A stretch of DNA of 64,000 nucleotides from Ophiosphaerella korrae (GCA_028456385.1 JALNQF010000029.1:1-64000); one strand, 5' to 3'. Positions 41,480 to 52,759 are shown, counted from the first letter of the stretch. The notes: generated by a model from the sequence alone, not told the origin. Program-made: numbers and translations.

Positions 41480-43867
41480 TTAGTCCGACAGCTGGTAATC
41501 TTCAGAATCAATACCACCATTGTCACGCAATAACTCTGCTACTCTCCAGTGCTTCCCCAGTTTTCTTTGATTGGCCCACGCCAAAGGCGTCCGTCCCGTA
41601 GAGTCTTCCGTGTTGACATAGACCTGACGTGTGTCTAGCAAAAGCTCCACTATCCTATCATGCCCATTCCTTGCCGCCCAACACAGAGGCGTTCGATCCA
41701 TCTCGTCCTCCAAGTCGGCATCCACCTTACCTGTGCCCAATAATAGTTCTACCGTGCTCTCATGGCCGTTCTCTGCGGCCCACGATAGTGCTGATCGACC
41801 CTCGTTGTCTTGTGCGTCGACTTCGCTTGTTTCCAAATCTAGCAACATCTCTACCGCCTTATTGTTCCCATGAAGCGCCGCCAATATCAAGGGTGTTCGT
41901 CCGTCATTATCTTCCTCATTAGAAACAACCTTTTCCGTTTTGAGAAGAAACTCGACGATTTTGAAACGACCTAACCTTGACGCCAATAGCAACGGCGTTA
42001 ATCCCTTTTCATCCTCAAAGTTCAGATTCTCCGCCGAACCTGCATTGGACAGCATTTCCACCAGACTCCAATCTCCATTTTCTATGGCCCAGTTCAACAC
42101 ACTCTGTCCATGCATATCGAGTGCGTTAAGGTCAGCCTTGCCCGAGTCCAGCAGCATTTTGATTTTCGTGGTGAAGCCATTGTGCACTGCCCAAGCCAGT
42201 GGTGTCAATTCGTTATCGCCCGTGAGGTTGACGTCGACCTCTTCGTTGTCCAGAAGCAGCTGAACTGTTGCATCCGAGCCGGTTGACACTGCCCACCATA
42301 ATACTGTATGTCCTTCTCCGTCTAGCGCGTTGATGTCAAAATCGCCAGCCTCGAACAGCATCTCGACCACAACGTCGTCGCAGGACTGTACTGCCCAGGA
42401 TATTAGCCTTTCTCCAGCATTGTCCTCGATCATCAGGTCAGCTCTCCCAGACTCTAGCAATAACTGGAGAATCTCCGTTGAATCGTGCGATAATGCTGTC
42501 CAGAGCGGCGTCCGCCCATCTTTGCCCCGGACATTGATGTCAACCCTTTCCGTGTCAACAAGCAACCTAACTACAGCCTCTGATTCATCGAATACAGCTC
42601 TTTGCAGCAGCGTTTGTCCATTTTTGATCACTTCAACATCAGTTTTGTCCATTTCTAGCAGCAAGATGACTGCTGCTTCGAGATTGTGCTCATAAGACCA
42701 CCACAACGGTGTCTCGCCATTAGCACCCGTTTCGTTAAGATCGACCTCGTCCGTGTAAATAAGATGGTATACCAGCATCGTGTGTCCGATTTCTGCAGCC
42801 CTAATGAACAACTCACTGCCTAGGCAATCCAAATTTTGTAGAAGCTCGCCTATCGTCCACTGCGGTATGCACGGTCTAATATCGCCTTCCTCTTCTTCTT
42901 CCCCACTAAATCCAAGAAGGAACATCACTGTATCATAAACGACTTCGTCCACGGGCTTTTCGTAGTCTGGAACCAAAGTATCAGAACTAAAGGCGTCAGA
43001 GGATATACCCAACAAGCCATACACAGCATCTCTCGGATCAGACGCCTTGCAATCCCTAAACTTCAGAAGAAGCGTAGACAAATTCCTAGTCTCGCTGAAC
43101 CACGAATGATCTCGCGTCGGACCCGGCAAAATGTCCAGAATCGCCTGGCAATTATCACTGAGCTGAACCTCAGACATATACAGCATAACCGAAAACGTGC
43201 GAGACGAGATCATCCCCGCGCCACACATGATCCTCGCCTTGCGCGCATTCGCAGCCTCCTGGATAATCCAGATGCGCTCAAACCACGGCTGGTCCAGCAG
43301 CGCCTGCAACCCTCTGCTCAGCTGCGCCACGACCTCGGGATCCATATTGCTCCCGACAAGCGTCCAGATATCGATCCACCGCTCGTCGTCAATCTCCCAC
43401 GTGTTGCACGCGTGCCTCATCGTCTCGTCCTCGAACTGGCGCATACATTGCATCGCGAGGTTAGTCGTCGGCGTGGCTTCTCCCAGCGAAATGACGACGC
43501 GCTCTGCACGCTCGTAGATCATGCCCATCTGGCGCACCTGGTGGCCGCGCTCCTTGTCGTTGTCCTGGTCAATGCAGATGGCGTCGATCCATAGGATGCG
43601 GTCTTCGTGGGCGTCGCGGAGGTGGCCGAGCGCGAGGAAGAGGTTCTCTGTGACGGGCATTCTGCGCCCGCTCATTTCAATGTCGAATGGCTTTTGGGTT
43701 CCGCCCCAGGTGTATGACAGTGCTTCGTACTCTATGATTGTGTCCATGTCGAAGAAGCATGTGTGGATTAGTTCGCATTGGATTGGGCCATTGTCGCCTT
43801 TGAGGAGGCGCACGAGGCGGAACGAGAAGTCATTGAGATTGATCGGCTCATATTTGAAACGGTCCAT
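41480..43867 (-). CDS. HET domain with C-terminal ankyrin repeats
   Basis: Single exon, 795 aa, ATG at 43867. The HET domain spans ~46-210: YEALSYTWGGTQK, ILWIDAICIDQDNDKERGHQ, WFERIWIIQEAANARKA, then SDPRDAVYGLLGI and VPDYEKPVDEVVYDTV. From ~375 to 780 about twelve ankyrin repeats follow (typical unit DNEGRSALSWAAENGHESTVELLLGTGKVD). Repeats are diverged from each other, unlike the near-identical WD40 units of the HET-NACHT-WD40 gene. There is no NACHT or NB-ARC module between HET and ANK, so the predicted design is a death-inducing domain joined directly to a ligand-binding scaffold. Codon use and frame are intact. Confidence 0.92.
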   Translation of the reverse strand: MDRFKYEPINLNDFSFRLVRLLKGDNGPIQCELIHTCFFDMDTIIEYEALSYTWGGTQKPFDIEMSGRRMPVTENLFLALGHLRDAHEDRILWIDAICIDQDNDKERGHQVRQMGMIYERAERVVISLGEATPTTNLAMQCMRQFEDETMRHACNTWEIDDERWIDIWTLVGSNMDPEVVAQLSRGLQALLDQPWFERIWIIQEAANARKARIMCGAGMISSRTFSVMLYMSEVQLSDNCQAILDILPGPTRDHSWFSETRNLSTLLLKFRDCKASDPRDAVYGLLGISSDAFSSDTLVPDYEKPVDEVVYDTVMFLLGFSGEEEEEGDIRPCIPQWTIGELLQNLDCLGSELFIRAAEIGHTMLVYHLIYTDEVDLNETGANGETPLWWSYEHNLEAAVILLLEMDKTDVEVIKNGQTLLQRAVFDESEAVVRLLVDTERVDINVRGKDGRTPLWTALSHDSTEILQLLLESGRADLMIEDNAGERLISWAVQSCDDVVVEMLFEAGDFDINALDGEGHTVLWWAVSTGSDATVQLLLDNEEVDVNLTGDNELTPLAWAVHNGFTTKIKMLLDSGKADLNALDMHGQSVLNWAIENGDWSLVEMLSNAGSAENLNFEDEKGLTPLLLASRLGRFKIVEFLLKTEKVVSNEEDNDGRTPLILAALHGNNKAVEMLLDLETSEVDAQDNEGRSALSWAAENGHESTVELLLGTGKVDADLEDEMDRTPLCWAARNGHDRIVELLLDTRQVYVNTEDSTGRTPLAWANQRKLGKHWRVAELLRDNGGIDSEDYQLSD

Positions 43868-46052
43868 TGTGCATCTCGGGTGGAGTTACTTTAGCTTAGT
43901 GCTGTGTTGATTAGTCAATGTGAATAGGTCGTACGCCGGTATATTGACGACAGGGGAGTGTGCAAGTTCTATGCAATAAGTGATACAGCAATGCAAAAGT
44001 TATGCCAGCGGGATGGATATTGTAAATACGAAGAGTGTGGACATTTCGAGACAACGCTCCAGTTAAGGTGTGCTCTAAATTTGGCAGACTGCATGTGTGC
44101 GGCGAGATTGTTGGGTTTGTGTGGCTGAGCTTTGTATCAGCCAATAGATGCATTTCTACCATTTTAAGGCCGGCCTTGCACTGCCTTATCTTACGGTTGC
44201 CGAAACCACAGACTAGTAAATGTTTCCTAGGATGTCGCAAAGTATCATTACGGCGTTGTCTTTTGCTTGAAAAATTCGGCGACGCAGAGAAGGCTGGGAG
44301 GTTTCGCGCCAGCCCCAAACTCAAGGCCATATTACAAGCGTTGCCGCTTGGAAGTAAGTAGCAGATCGAGAAATTATGGATACAAAAACAATCTTGTTCT
44401 AGCAATAGGAATTAAGCTTGCAGAAAAATGTAAAGTTGCTTACTAGGAAAGATAGTATCGTAACCTGATCTGACATAAATAGATAATGTTTCAGCTTAGA
44501 AGGAGATTGTACGCTGTGATGAGCATGAGATGACAGCTGAGGCTCAGCAGCTTTCTTATTGGTCATCATTTGTGGCTTTTTCTGATTGGGTTTATGCGGC
44601 TGGCAGATTTGATTTAAGTGACTTATTTCGATACGAACTGTATGGGAAGTGCCCAGACCCGAATGATCGTAATGTCTGGAGTTCGTTGGCGAAATCCGGC
44701 CATTGCAATTGGATCGAAGAAAAACGTGGCCATAGAGTTAACCTAGTAAACAGAGTTATGATAGTCAATGCATAGTTCGTTGAGAAGCAATTTCCAGGTA
44801 ACCTAGACCCCTACGACCCGCACACTGAATTGAGCGCGTCACTAGTAGCAAATTTTCATACTACCTCGGTAACACTAGGAAAATATTCTAGAATAAATCA
44901 AGGCAAGGAAATTCGAGTGGTACTAGATCGTAGGGATTAGAAGGACGTACTATGCGCATTTAGGAATACTTATGAACAACACTAGGATCGCCATATGATC
45001 GCTAGTAAACCTATGACTGTATACTCCTTTAGTATCTGTGCATGTGCTGGTTCACTCGCTGCGCTATTAGTGTTGGATTGAAGTGGAATCTTCTTGTGAC
45101 CGATGCTTATAAGCTCCAATTCCAGATGATAAACGAGGCGTAGTTAACATTTACTCCTAGCAGGTATCAGTGATTTAGTGGAGGAAATTACCAGGAAATT
45201 TCTTGTCGAGGTCTAGGCTGGCACAATCATTAATTCAAGGAGCAGCGAATCGAGGAAACGCAGTGATGAAACATCTGACTTTTTTTTTTCAATTTTTCAA
45301 TTTTCTCTGGGGATGAGGTTATGAACTTAGCAGTCTCTGGAGACCGAAATTTATTCATTTAATCGTGATTTTTGGTATGTCTAACGCTTTCTTAGTAATC
45401 TGAAGAATATGGAACTCTTGCAACGGAAGACAATCGATGGGTAGCCGAAAATGGATGCTGATTGAGACTCAAGCGCAATAGATGGGATTCTCGTGTGTGA
45501 CAACGTATCGTGAAAAGATCGCTATTGGTCTCCTGAACTTTAAAGGAGTTTTCTCGTAAACCTCCCCGCACGCCCTTGATAATCGAAATTACTATCCTTT
45601 TTGCTTACAGTGGAAGGACACGACTATAGATTTAGTCACAGAATAGTTACATACATAGTAGCTAGTTCATGAACGTCTATTTTGAATAGCCAGCTACTAG
45701 CGTTGCCAACAGACATTATGTCTTTTCTGGAGATGCCACAATTCGGAGAACTTCTTGACGTCAGACGGTGCCGCTTGCCTGCATAAGCGACTTGGCCATT
45801 TACAGTTTGAAACATGTGGCGGAGTTTGGGATATAATCTTACACAGCCGCTTGGACCCGCTTGACCACTTCTTTCTTCAACAGACTACGCCGCAAGCTGT
45901 CTTATCTTCTCCAACGGTGCAACTCTTCACTTTGCTAGCTTCATTCGTCAACACCGAATTGTCGTCAGTGGACCCATTTATTAGACACAACTACGAAACT
46001 CTTTGGCCATTTAATCACGCCACAATCAGCAACCCCAAGAATAACGACTAGT
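43868..46052. other. Long gene-poor spacer
   Basis: Over 2 kb with only short motif-free ORFs (for example 44530-44775, 81 codons, ATG start). A T9 run lies near 45281. The region ends in the 5' side of the DUF7704-type gene; no RIP-like stop pattern is seen. Confidence 0.4.
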
Positions 46053-46508
46053 GTTGTTCCAGGCTTCTACCGCTTCTTCTTCACATGGTTTGATCCCATC
46101 GTCTCCTTTTCCGGAGCCGTTACCGACTTTGTATCTCAAGATTTCGTCGTCAATTCGCTTGTTCCGAATACGCTTCGAAACGAGGACGGTGTCAACCCGA
46201 ACTACAAATTCATTTTCCAACAAGCTGGCGGCGGTATGCTTGCTGTCGCGTTTCTCTCAGGCGGCCTTCTCCGCGCAACCAATGATTTGAAAGTTTGGAA
46301 ATACATACAAGTTGCTATCTTGCTTATCGACTTCGCGACGCTGTGCTCAGCCTGGGATGCATTGTGGCTACAAGGTCGGCTGCGCCTCGCGGCGTGGCGC
46401 GGCGAAGATTGGGGTACCGTTGGGCTTACAGCCTTTGTGACTGTATTGAGGATTGCGTTCCTAGCTGAGGCAGGATTCAAGAGGTTGCGTGTGGGCAATG
46501 CCGACTAG
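46053..46508 (+). CDS. DUF7704-type four-helix membrane protein, 5' end unresolved
   Basis: The frame from about 46053 reads VVPGFYRFFFTWFDPIVSFS, QQAGGGMLAVAFLSGGLLRA, NDLKVWKYIQVAILLIDF, QGRLRLAAWRGEDWGTVGLT and ends RLRVGNAD-stop at 46508. This matches small fungal integral membrane proteins of the DUF7704 group (FYR/WFDP start, LLRATND, WEDWG-like end), with about four hydrophobic helices. No ATG lies in frame; the frame is closed by TAG at 45936-45938. A CGACTAG acceptor just before VVPGFYR suggests an upstream exon, or the start may have been lost. Function unknown. Confidence 0.65.
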   Translation, partial: VVPGFYRFFFTWFDPIVSFSGAVTDFVSQDFVVNSLVPNTLRNEDGVNPNYKFIFQQAGGGMLAVAFLSGGLLRATNDLKVWKYIQVAILLIDFATLCSAWDALWLQGRLRLAAWRGEDWGTVGLTAFVTVLRIAFLAEAGFKRLRVGNAD

Positions 46509-46829
46509 GTCTGATGGCAGGGTGCATTACCCCGTACATAGGAACGAAGCACAGTTGAAAAAATTATTCAATCACTTTACCTGTTTCTTACAATCTAAGT
46601 TACATCAAATCAGAATGATGCTATCTATTGCTGCAATGATGTGGCACAGAACAAATCCTTCTATATGTTCGAAAGTCTTCTAATGAATGTAGTAAGCCTC
46701 ATCAATAACGTTATTTCAAACCGTTATTGATTACTCGGTAGTTTTCAGACCGAAAGCTCTTGTGTTCATCTTGGAACCCTCAAGCAACTTGATACTCCAG
46801 TGTTGGTGATAATCATAGTGTTTGCGGTA
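46509..46829. other. Spacer before ABC-transporter relic
   Basis: No gene. An imperfect palindrome (TCAATAACG...CGTTATTGA) lies near 46700-46730. Confidence 0.45.
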
Positions 46830-48766
46830 TACGAGGGGCCACGTTATGGCCAAGGACTGTCCATGGAAATATGTACTTCGCCGTAGACTTTCAGTACTAC
46901 GCGAGCCATACGTGGTGATACGTTCACTCATATTCGCTTTAAGATATCGCCAACCGGACCAGGAATTTTCGTATCATGCTTGCCTTGTCTATCTTCTTCT
47001 GCGCGGTATACCTTCGGGCTACGCAGTACAATGTGATACTAAAATCAAAAGTTGGGATTCTTGTGTTTCAAAAGCCCAAAATAGTGAGGACGCGATGTTG
47101 GACGACAGTCGCCTACAACGGAGCTGGAACCAGTACCCTGGGAAAAGTCCTGGAAGCAAACTTCTCAACAAAATAGCGAGATAGTTACTGGTATACCTCT
47201 TGAACAGGTGGCCTTTCTACAGGAGAACACTGGCCTCGATATCCCATTGAAGAAGGAATCCAAGCGGATCTTCGATGATATTCATGGCTGGATTAAGCCA
47301 AGAACATTGACTCCTCTGATTATGAGTATCTTGCTTTCCGCATCTCGCCGTAACCAACAGCTAGTTCTATCTCGGGGGGCAAACCGGTGCGGGAAAGGGT
47401 TGTCATTTGAACGTTCTAGCTGGCCGAGCCGGTACTGGTACTGTAAACGACGAGCTTGATGTTATAAGGATCAGGAATTATCGCTGACGACTGGATATGT
47501 TTAGCAATACGATTTGCGCTTGTCCACAGTGACCGTTCGCGAAGCTTTGGAGATCAGCGCCTTCCGTTGATCGTCATGGAGATATTTGAAAAAGGGAAAA
47601 ATGGACTACGTAAAGGAAGTGACCAGCATGCGGGACATGCAAAGTCCTGTGAACTGGCGGTAGGCGCGCCAGGCGAAGGTGAGTTATGAGTCTAATCCAA
47701 GATATTATTTTTGATGCGGCTACTAAAGAGTCACAAGCCTCTACTTTGAGCAGAGAAAACGCCTGAAAATCGGAGTAGAATTTGCCGCACGTCCTGGCCT
47801 CCTCATCTTCTTACACGAGCCCACCTTGATCAAGGACCAGGACAGAACTTTTCGAGCGAGGAGGCATAGAGCCTTACGGTGAAAATCAAAACCCCGCCGA
47901 GTGACTACTTAGCAATTTAAATAACTATACGCATGATCGGACGAAATTTGGACAATGTTGTACTGAGAGGCTGTGATTCTCCAGGGTACAGATATTACAA
48001 AAGCTTATCTCCCCCCCTCTTACCGACGATGAATATACGGCACAAAGACCAGATACAGCGTATGCCGCACCTTTTTCGTAGCAACTATCCATCATTACGA
48101 AACGAGTTTCACTGCATGAATGGCGTTCGCCATTCTGCCACTGGTCGAAGACCTTCATTATTCGTTGTCGAAAGTCTTCCTCGAATCTCCACATTCGGGC
48201 ATATGTATAGTGACTTTCGAACAGGCTTTTCTCAGCGAAATCTCGTGATCCTCACGAGCCACCGAAAGCTCACCCTCTGCCGCTTCATGGAGACACAAAC
48301 CCTATATGAAACGTGTGAACGACCACCAGAGCCTTTGAGCTGGCAAGTTTTCATTCTCGGAGTCCTGGCCCCGCGGATGCTAGTTAGCGCCAATGCGCTG
48401 CTAATGTTCTGGCTGTTCCTTTATCGCGCATCGCCCATGTCGTATTATATTAGCGGCATGGTTGGGACGCCGGCGTCTAATGTGACGGTGCGATGCTCGC
48501 CTTCTAAGATGCATAGCGAGTATTTTGCGTCCCATTTAGCATCGTTGGAAGCGAATCTCCTTAATCTGGAAGCAAGAACTGAATGCAATATCTGCCCAAT
48601 AAAGAACACGGACGAGTTCCTTGCCTCGTATAATATTTACCATGACAACAGGTGGAGAGATTTTGGAATTGTGGTTAGTTATGTGACCGCCAATGTGGGG
48701 CTTGCGATGTTATTCTATTGGCTGGATAAGGTATCCAAGGGTGCGGAGGGGAAGAAAATAGACTAG
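46830..48766 (+). pseudogene. PDR-type ABC-G transporter, C-terminal half, broken
   Basis: Pieces in three frames line up in the order of a fungal PDR pump. End of the first membrane domain: RNFRIMLALSIFFCAVYL near 46940-47010. Linker to NBD2: KRIFDDIHGWIKPRTLTPLI near 47250-47320. P-loop GQTGAGKG then VLAGRAGTG near 47380-47430. TVREALEISAF near 47527-47560. Signature [20 protein letters not shown] and Walker [10 protein letters not shown] near 47737-47830. Then [16 protein letters not shown] near 47865-47903, where TGA replaces the Trp of PAEW. The open frame 47933-48766 carries the C-terminal membrane domain (TLYETCERPPEPLSWQVF, FLYRASPMSYYISGMV, NRWRDFGIV, FYWLDKVSKG). NBD1 and most of TMD1 are absent. 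The multiple frameshifts and stops mean a dead gene; the wild-type family exports drugs and toxins. Confidence 0.85.
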
Positions 48767-49829
48767 AGAGACAGCGAGTGGTGATGAGTGTGAGGTGAAC
48801 AGGCTAGCACAGGAAAGCCTGCGCGCCCAAAACTGTCCTTCCTATCGGCGCAACAACAATACGGCTTTTCACCGATACCCTTTTCTCCTTTCTCGTGAAC
48901 ATAATGTACCTTTTAAACCCTTTGTAAATCATTTTAAACATCCGAAGTTGGATCGGCGCTGCTTAGGCGTTTTCTCGACAGACAGCACATAATTGGTAGC
49001 GTATAGAGAGAGCAGATTTTTCTGGGGCATGATGCTGATGGGACACGATTTGCGTGCCTGCGCCTGATGGTTGCGTGTTGCGTTGTGATGAAAATGACGT
49101 GGCGAGACTTGGCGATTTCCTCCCTGGTCAACCTTCGTGGCTTCGTTGTGAACAGGTTTGACATGCCCCGTAACACCAATAACCGTCCTTACCACACTTT
49201 GATCACAGGAGCATATATGATCACGTTAGACCTTGGAACAGCGATCAGCGAGTTAGTGTAGAATGCTGGAGCACAGGTAGTCCTGTTATGCTCGCTTCGC
49301 TACGTCATGCGAGGTCTAGCCCTCAAAACCTCATACTCAGGCCAATCAATTTTCACTGTTTCAGTTACTGGCAGGGAGAAGGCTGACTTGAGGGTCGATG
49401 TGTGCTGTCACAAAGTGTGCAGAAAGTTGTTCCGACAAAAGTCATTTGCATCGACAGGGCTATCACGACACGATGATATCATACCCTAGCCTAAACCACC
49501 TCAACTCACGGTTATGCGGCTAGGAAGCTTTACCCGTATCACCATGTTTCCACAGGAAAATCCATGTATGATTGGCTAGATGCTTGGCTGATGCGGCCGA
49601 GAAAGGAAAGACTGTGGCTTGGACAATCGTCAAGCTTGGATGCACGCGTTTGTGCGTGGCTGACGTTGCCATGATTTGCACCAAAACTTGAATAGGTACA
49701 ACACGTATATATTCAGTGACTAGCGACATGCAAGCCAATACATCAGCTCAAGCTTCTTCCCTCATAGCTCTCGCGCAAATACATCTTTACACAGACACTT
49801 TTGTTCGAGCAGTATAATCAACCGCCAAC
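48767..49829. other. Intergenic, no supported gene
   Basis: 3' flank of the ABC relic and promoter of the MARVEL-like gene. Several short ORFs overlap in opposite strands with no motif. Confidence 0.45.
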
Positions 49830-50350
49830 ATGATCATTTCTCGTCTTATTTCTCTCATCCTCCGCATTGGACAATTTATCTTTGCTGCTATCGTCCTCGG
49901 ATTGACAGCCTACTTCCTCCATGCGCGCAGGGAACATGGTGTCGGACCCTACGGCCGTCTAATTTACTCAATCATCTGGTCCTCGCTCTCCATCATTGTT
50001 TCTATAATCTGGGCAATTCCAACTACCTCATCCATCACCGGTTACGGATCTGATCTTGGTAGGTCAAGCTATACCCATTTTGATATTCTCTAGTCTTGTC
50101 ATTCTAACTTCAGTTATTAGTCTTCACTGGTGGCTGGGCTGCTGTTTTCGGTCTCCTGGTCAGGTGGTTCAATCGCGCTGGCTGTGGCTCTGCTTGGAAC
50201 TGGACTGGCTTCTCCCTCAGCCGCAGCAATGCCTGTGGTCAATGGCGCGCTGCTCAGGCCTTCTCCTTCCTGTCTCTTGTGTTCTGGTTCGCTAGCTTCT
50301 GCTTGGGCGTCATCACTGTTCACCGCCTTTCCAAGCGTGCTGATAGGTAG
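49830..50350 (+). CDS. MARVEL-like four-helix membrane protein
   Basis: Exon 1 49830-50058 (MIISRLISLILRIGQFIFAA ...), 62-nt intron 50059-50120 (GTAGGT donor, CTAAC branch, ATTAG acceptor), exon 2 50121-50350 (VFTGGWAAVFGLLVRWFNRA, AGCGSAWNWTG, AFSFLSLVFWFASFCLGVIT); 152 aa. Four hydrophobic helices with a cysteine-containing loop between helices three and four fit fungal MARVEL-domain proteins of the plasma membrane. An earlier acceptor (TTCAG, 50113) is frame-compatible with a different, non-hydrophobic reading and is rejected. The end could also be spliced once more (donor at 50347), giving STQGMAARVSK as tail. Confidence 0.75.
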
Positions 50351-51431
50351 GCACTCACTCGCACTAGTAGACGAGCTTTGCTAACAGTACCCAAGGCATG
50401 GCGGCTCGCGTGTCTAAGTGATAGATACGCCCAGAAGATGACTGATGAGGGACTGACGAAGGACTGACGTAAAAATTAGTGGGGATATAGGGTTGACAAG
50501 TGACGATGGTTTCCTCTATCTATACCCAGACGTGTAGTTTTATCCCACGACCTTTTGAGAGTATGAAGGATATGATGTTTGATTTAGCAAGCGCGGCGCC
50601 TTTGGATTTTACTGTTTTGTCTAATACCACGAATAACGTAATACTATTATCTCATCAGAGCCGCTCTACATCCTTTTGCTATGCCAGTTGTGAAGTAATG
50701 TTTTCGACCCTGTTGCACAACATAAAAATATTGTGCAGGCTAGAGACTCTAGTGTAATTGCTGCAGTTCTAAGAGACTGGTGAGGGGGAGTTCGGGAGAC
50801 AGAAGACAGTTCTTTCAGAAGTGAATAGGTAACGTATCACAGGGAAGAATGACTCTTGTCTGCTGTGCCCAGTAAATTCACGCACACAAACCAAGGAAGC
50901 CGCGAAGCCGGTAGATCCACCTGCACACAAGTGACATCTTTCACCTACCGGTCGAACAACAAACATGCTGCCTCACCGCCTGGCCGCACGTGCCTTCCAA
51001 CCCACCAGCGTGACTCCCTTGATGCCTGCGCACCCTCCCAGCCACCTCCGCGCTAAAATAATCACGTGTCCGCTAGCGTCGACTCTCCCAGCGAAGTATA
51101 TAAACACCTCGGCCCCCATCATTTGCAAGGCATACTTACCTTCTTGCGATCACTGAGCTCAAGCTTTCAGTCGATCATTCAGGATCTGCTGCATTGCACA
51201 GCGCGGACAGGTCGTGGATTGAAATTCATTCGTGGGTTTCAGTGGGATAATTTTTGCTGGTCTGCTATCTAATAGCTCTTTTCATTGATAGTGTTGCCGT
51301 TGGCGATACTTCGAGGAAGATGTATTCAGAGTTTGGTTGGGGGTGTTTATATGCTCATGTTCCATGATGTATGTCTGAATATAGAGGCTTGTTGTACTGA
51401 GGTTGAGGTGATATTTGTGATATATACCTGC
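50351..51431. other. Intergenic; TATA-like box without a recognised gene
   Basis: AAGTATATAAACACC near 51095-51109 looks like a TATA box, but no conserved coding sequence follows before the convergent gene at 51432-51983. Confidence 0.4.
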
Positions 51432-51983
51432 CTACTTGTTCTCACCGTCTACTGATGATCCTCCTGTAGTTTTCTCACCGGCCTCTCTGCTCTCCTTGCA
51501 ACTCTCATTCGCATCACCATCCTTCCCGCTGAGCTCTCGGTACTTCCTCCTCTTTTTCTTGTCTGCGCTTGCCTTCTTCTTGCTCTTCTCTCTTGCCTTC
51601 ACCCTTGTCCTCGCCCCCTCACCCAACTGAGCCTCCTCGATTCTGTCCTGCAGTATCATGCGCGCCATCTTGCGATTCACCGTGCGGCTCCGCGTGTCCT
51701 GATATTTGACCACAATACCAGTAGGTATATGCTTCAGCTGCACAGCGCTCGATGTCTTGTTGATCTTCTGACCGCCGGGCCCACTGCCCTTGAGAAAATT
51801 CTCAATCAAATCAGAGTCGAGCAAGAGAGGGCGCGGCGGAAGGGCCTTAGCGAGGGCGAATGGAGAGACGCTGAATGCGCGCAGGGCATAGTGTGTGCGG
51901 AAGAGGGCGAGCCGTGAGGTCAGGATAGGCATTGCCATGGACTCAAGGCAGCGGGCGGCATGGTGCATGCATAGCGATGGCAT
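51432..51983 (-). CDS. Mitochondrial RF1-domain (GGQ) protein, Rso55/C12orf65-like
   Basis: Single exon, 183 aa from the ATG at 51983; two internal Met (17, 18) are alternative starts. The N-terminus (RLALFRTHYALRAFSVSPFA) looks like a mitochondrial presequence. The core has GSGPGGQKINKTSSAVQL with GGQ at ~70-72, then HIPTGIVVKYQDTRSRTVNR, the class-I release factor catalytic domain without a codon-recognition domain. The tail is Lys/Arg-rich (KSKKKASADKKKRRKYREL), as expected for ribosome binding. Relatives rescue stalled mitochondrial ribosomes by cleaving peptidyl-tRNA. The identification is firm for the domain and less sure for exact orthology. Confidence 0.9.
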   Translation of the reverse strand: MPSLCMHHAARCLESMAMPILTSRLALFRTHYALRAFSVSPFALAKALPPRPLLLDSDLIENFLKGSGPGGQKINKTSSAVQLKHIPTGIVVKYQDTRSRTVNRKMARMILQDRIEEAQLGEGARTRVKAREKSKKKASADKKKRRKYRELSGKDGDANESCKESREAGEKTTGGSSVDGENK

Positions 51984-52256
51984 TGACGCGCCGAATATTC
52001 GCCGCGTGTTGGAGGCGATACAATATCAGTGATATAGACAGTCTACAGCCGACCATCTAGTTCATACGTCTAGATGTGACGTGCCCTGCCACGCCTGCAT
52101 CGAGCCGGCCCATGGCGGAAATGGAACTAGCCCAGAGCCGCCTGATCCCTGTCGGGCAATCAAAGCATCCAAAAGTGCCCGACTGGCGGTTGACCCTGAC
52201 AGCCATCGCCTGCCCTGTCATTGCATATCTGCATACTGAGTGACTGAGCCGAGTTC

Positions 52257-52759
52257 ATGGTCGATTCGGCATCCATTGCAACCCTCATACTCCTCGCATC
52301 CGCATCCGCACTCCTCGCCGCAATGCTATACCCAGCCGCCCTCCTCCGCTGGTTCCAGCGCAAGCGCTACCAATATGAAGTCACCTTCTCCCTGTATATG
52401 TTGACCTCGACAGAGAAGTTTATCTTCAGTATGTCACACTGCGTTCTCCTCACACCCATGGCCACCACTCAGGGCGGCGGTAAACATGACACCAAGCCAG
52501 CCATACTGACAATGTACCTCCAGACTCGGTGCTCTTCCTCCTCCTTTCGCTCCTTATCATTGCCGCGTCACTGTACCTGCCAGACCACATCACCATCATA
52601 GCAAACCGCCTCTTCTACTATTTCTCTGGCAACGAACAGACGCTCGCCGCCAGCGCCCACAAAGCAGGCCAGCACATCGCCGACGCAAACCACGCCCCCT
52701 ACGGCCAAGAAGGTTTAGGAGCCCTCGCTGGCCCAGGTCGAGGCTTCATGGAGCCATAG
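52257..52759 (+). CDS. Serine palmitoyltransferase small subunit (ssSPT-like)
   Basis: Exon 1 52257-52428, 95-nt intron 52429-52523 (GTATGT donor, CTGAC branch, CCAG acceptor), exon 2 52524-52759; 135 aa. Two hydrophobic helices (TLILLASASALLAAMLYPAA and SVLFLLLSLLIIAASLYLP) flank YQYEVTFSLYMLTSTEKFIF and NSVLF. This closely resembles the human SPTSSA core (YYQYLLVTALYMLEPWERTV, FNS...), and DHITII after helix two matches its QHIMAI. Such subunits activate the LCB1/LCB2 enzyme at the ER, the first step of sphingolipid synthesis. The C-terminal tail (GLGALAGPGRGFMEP) is outside the family core. Confidence 0.85.

Noticed and set aside
44530..44775. 81-codon ORF with ATG
   Set aside because: Reads moderately like protein but has no motif, homologue cue or neighbours; not enough to call a gene.
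47933..48766. A 277-aa stand-alone gene
   Set aside because: Its second half is the PDR TMD2 C-terminus and its first half contains frameshifted PDR sequence, so it is part of the ABC relic.
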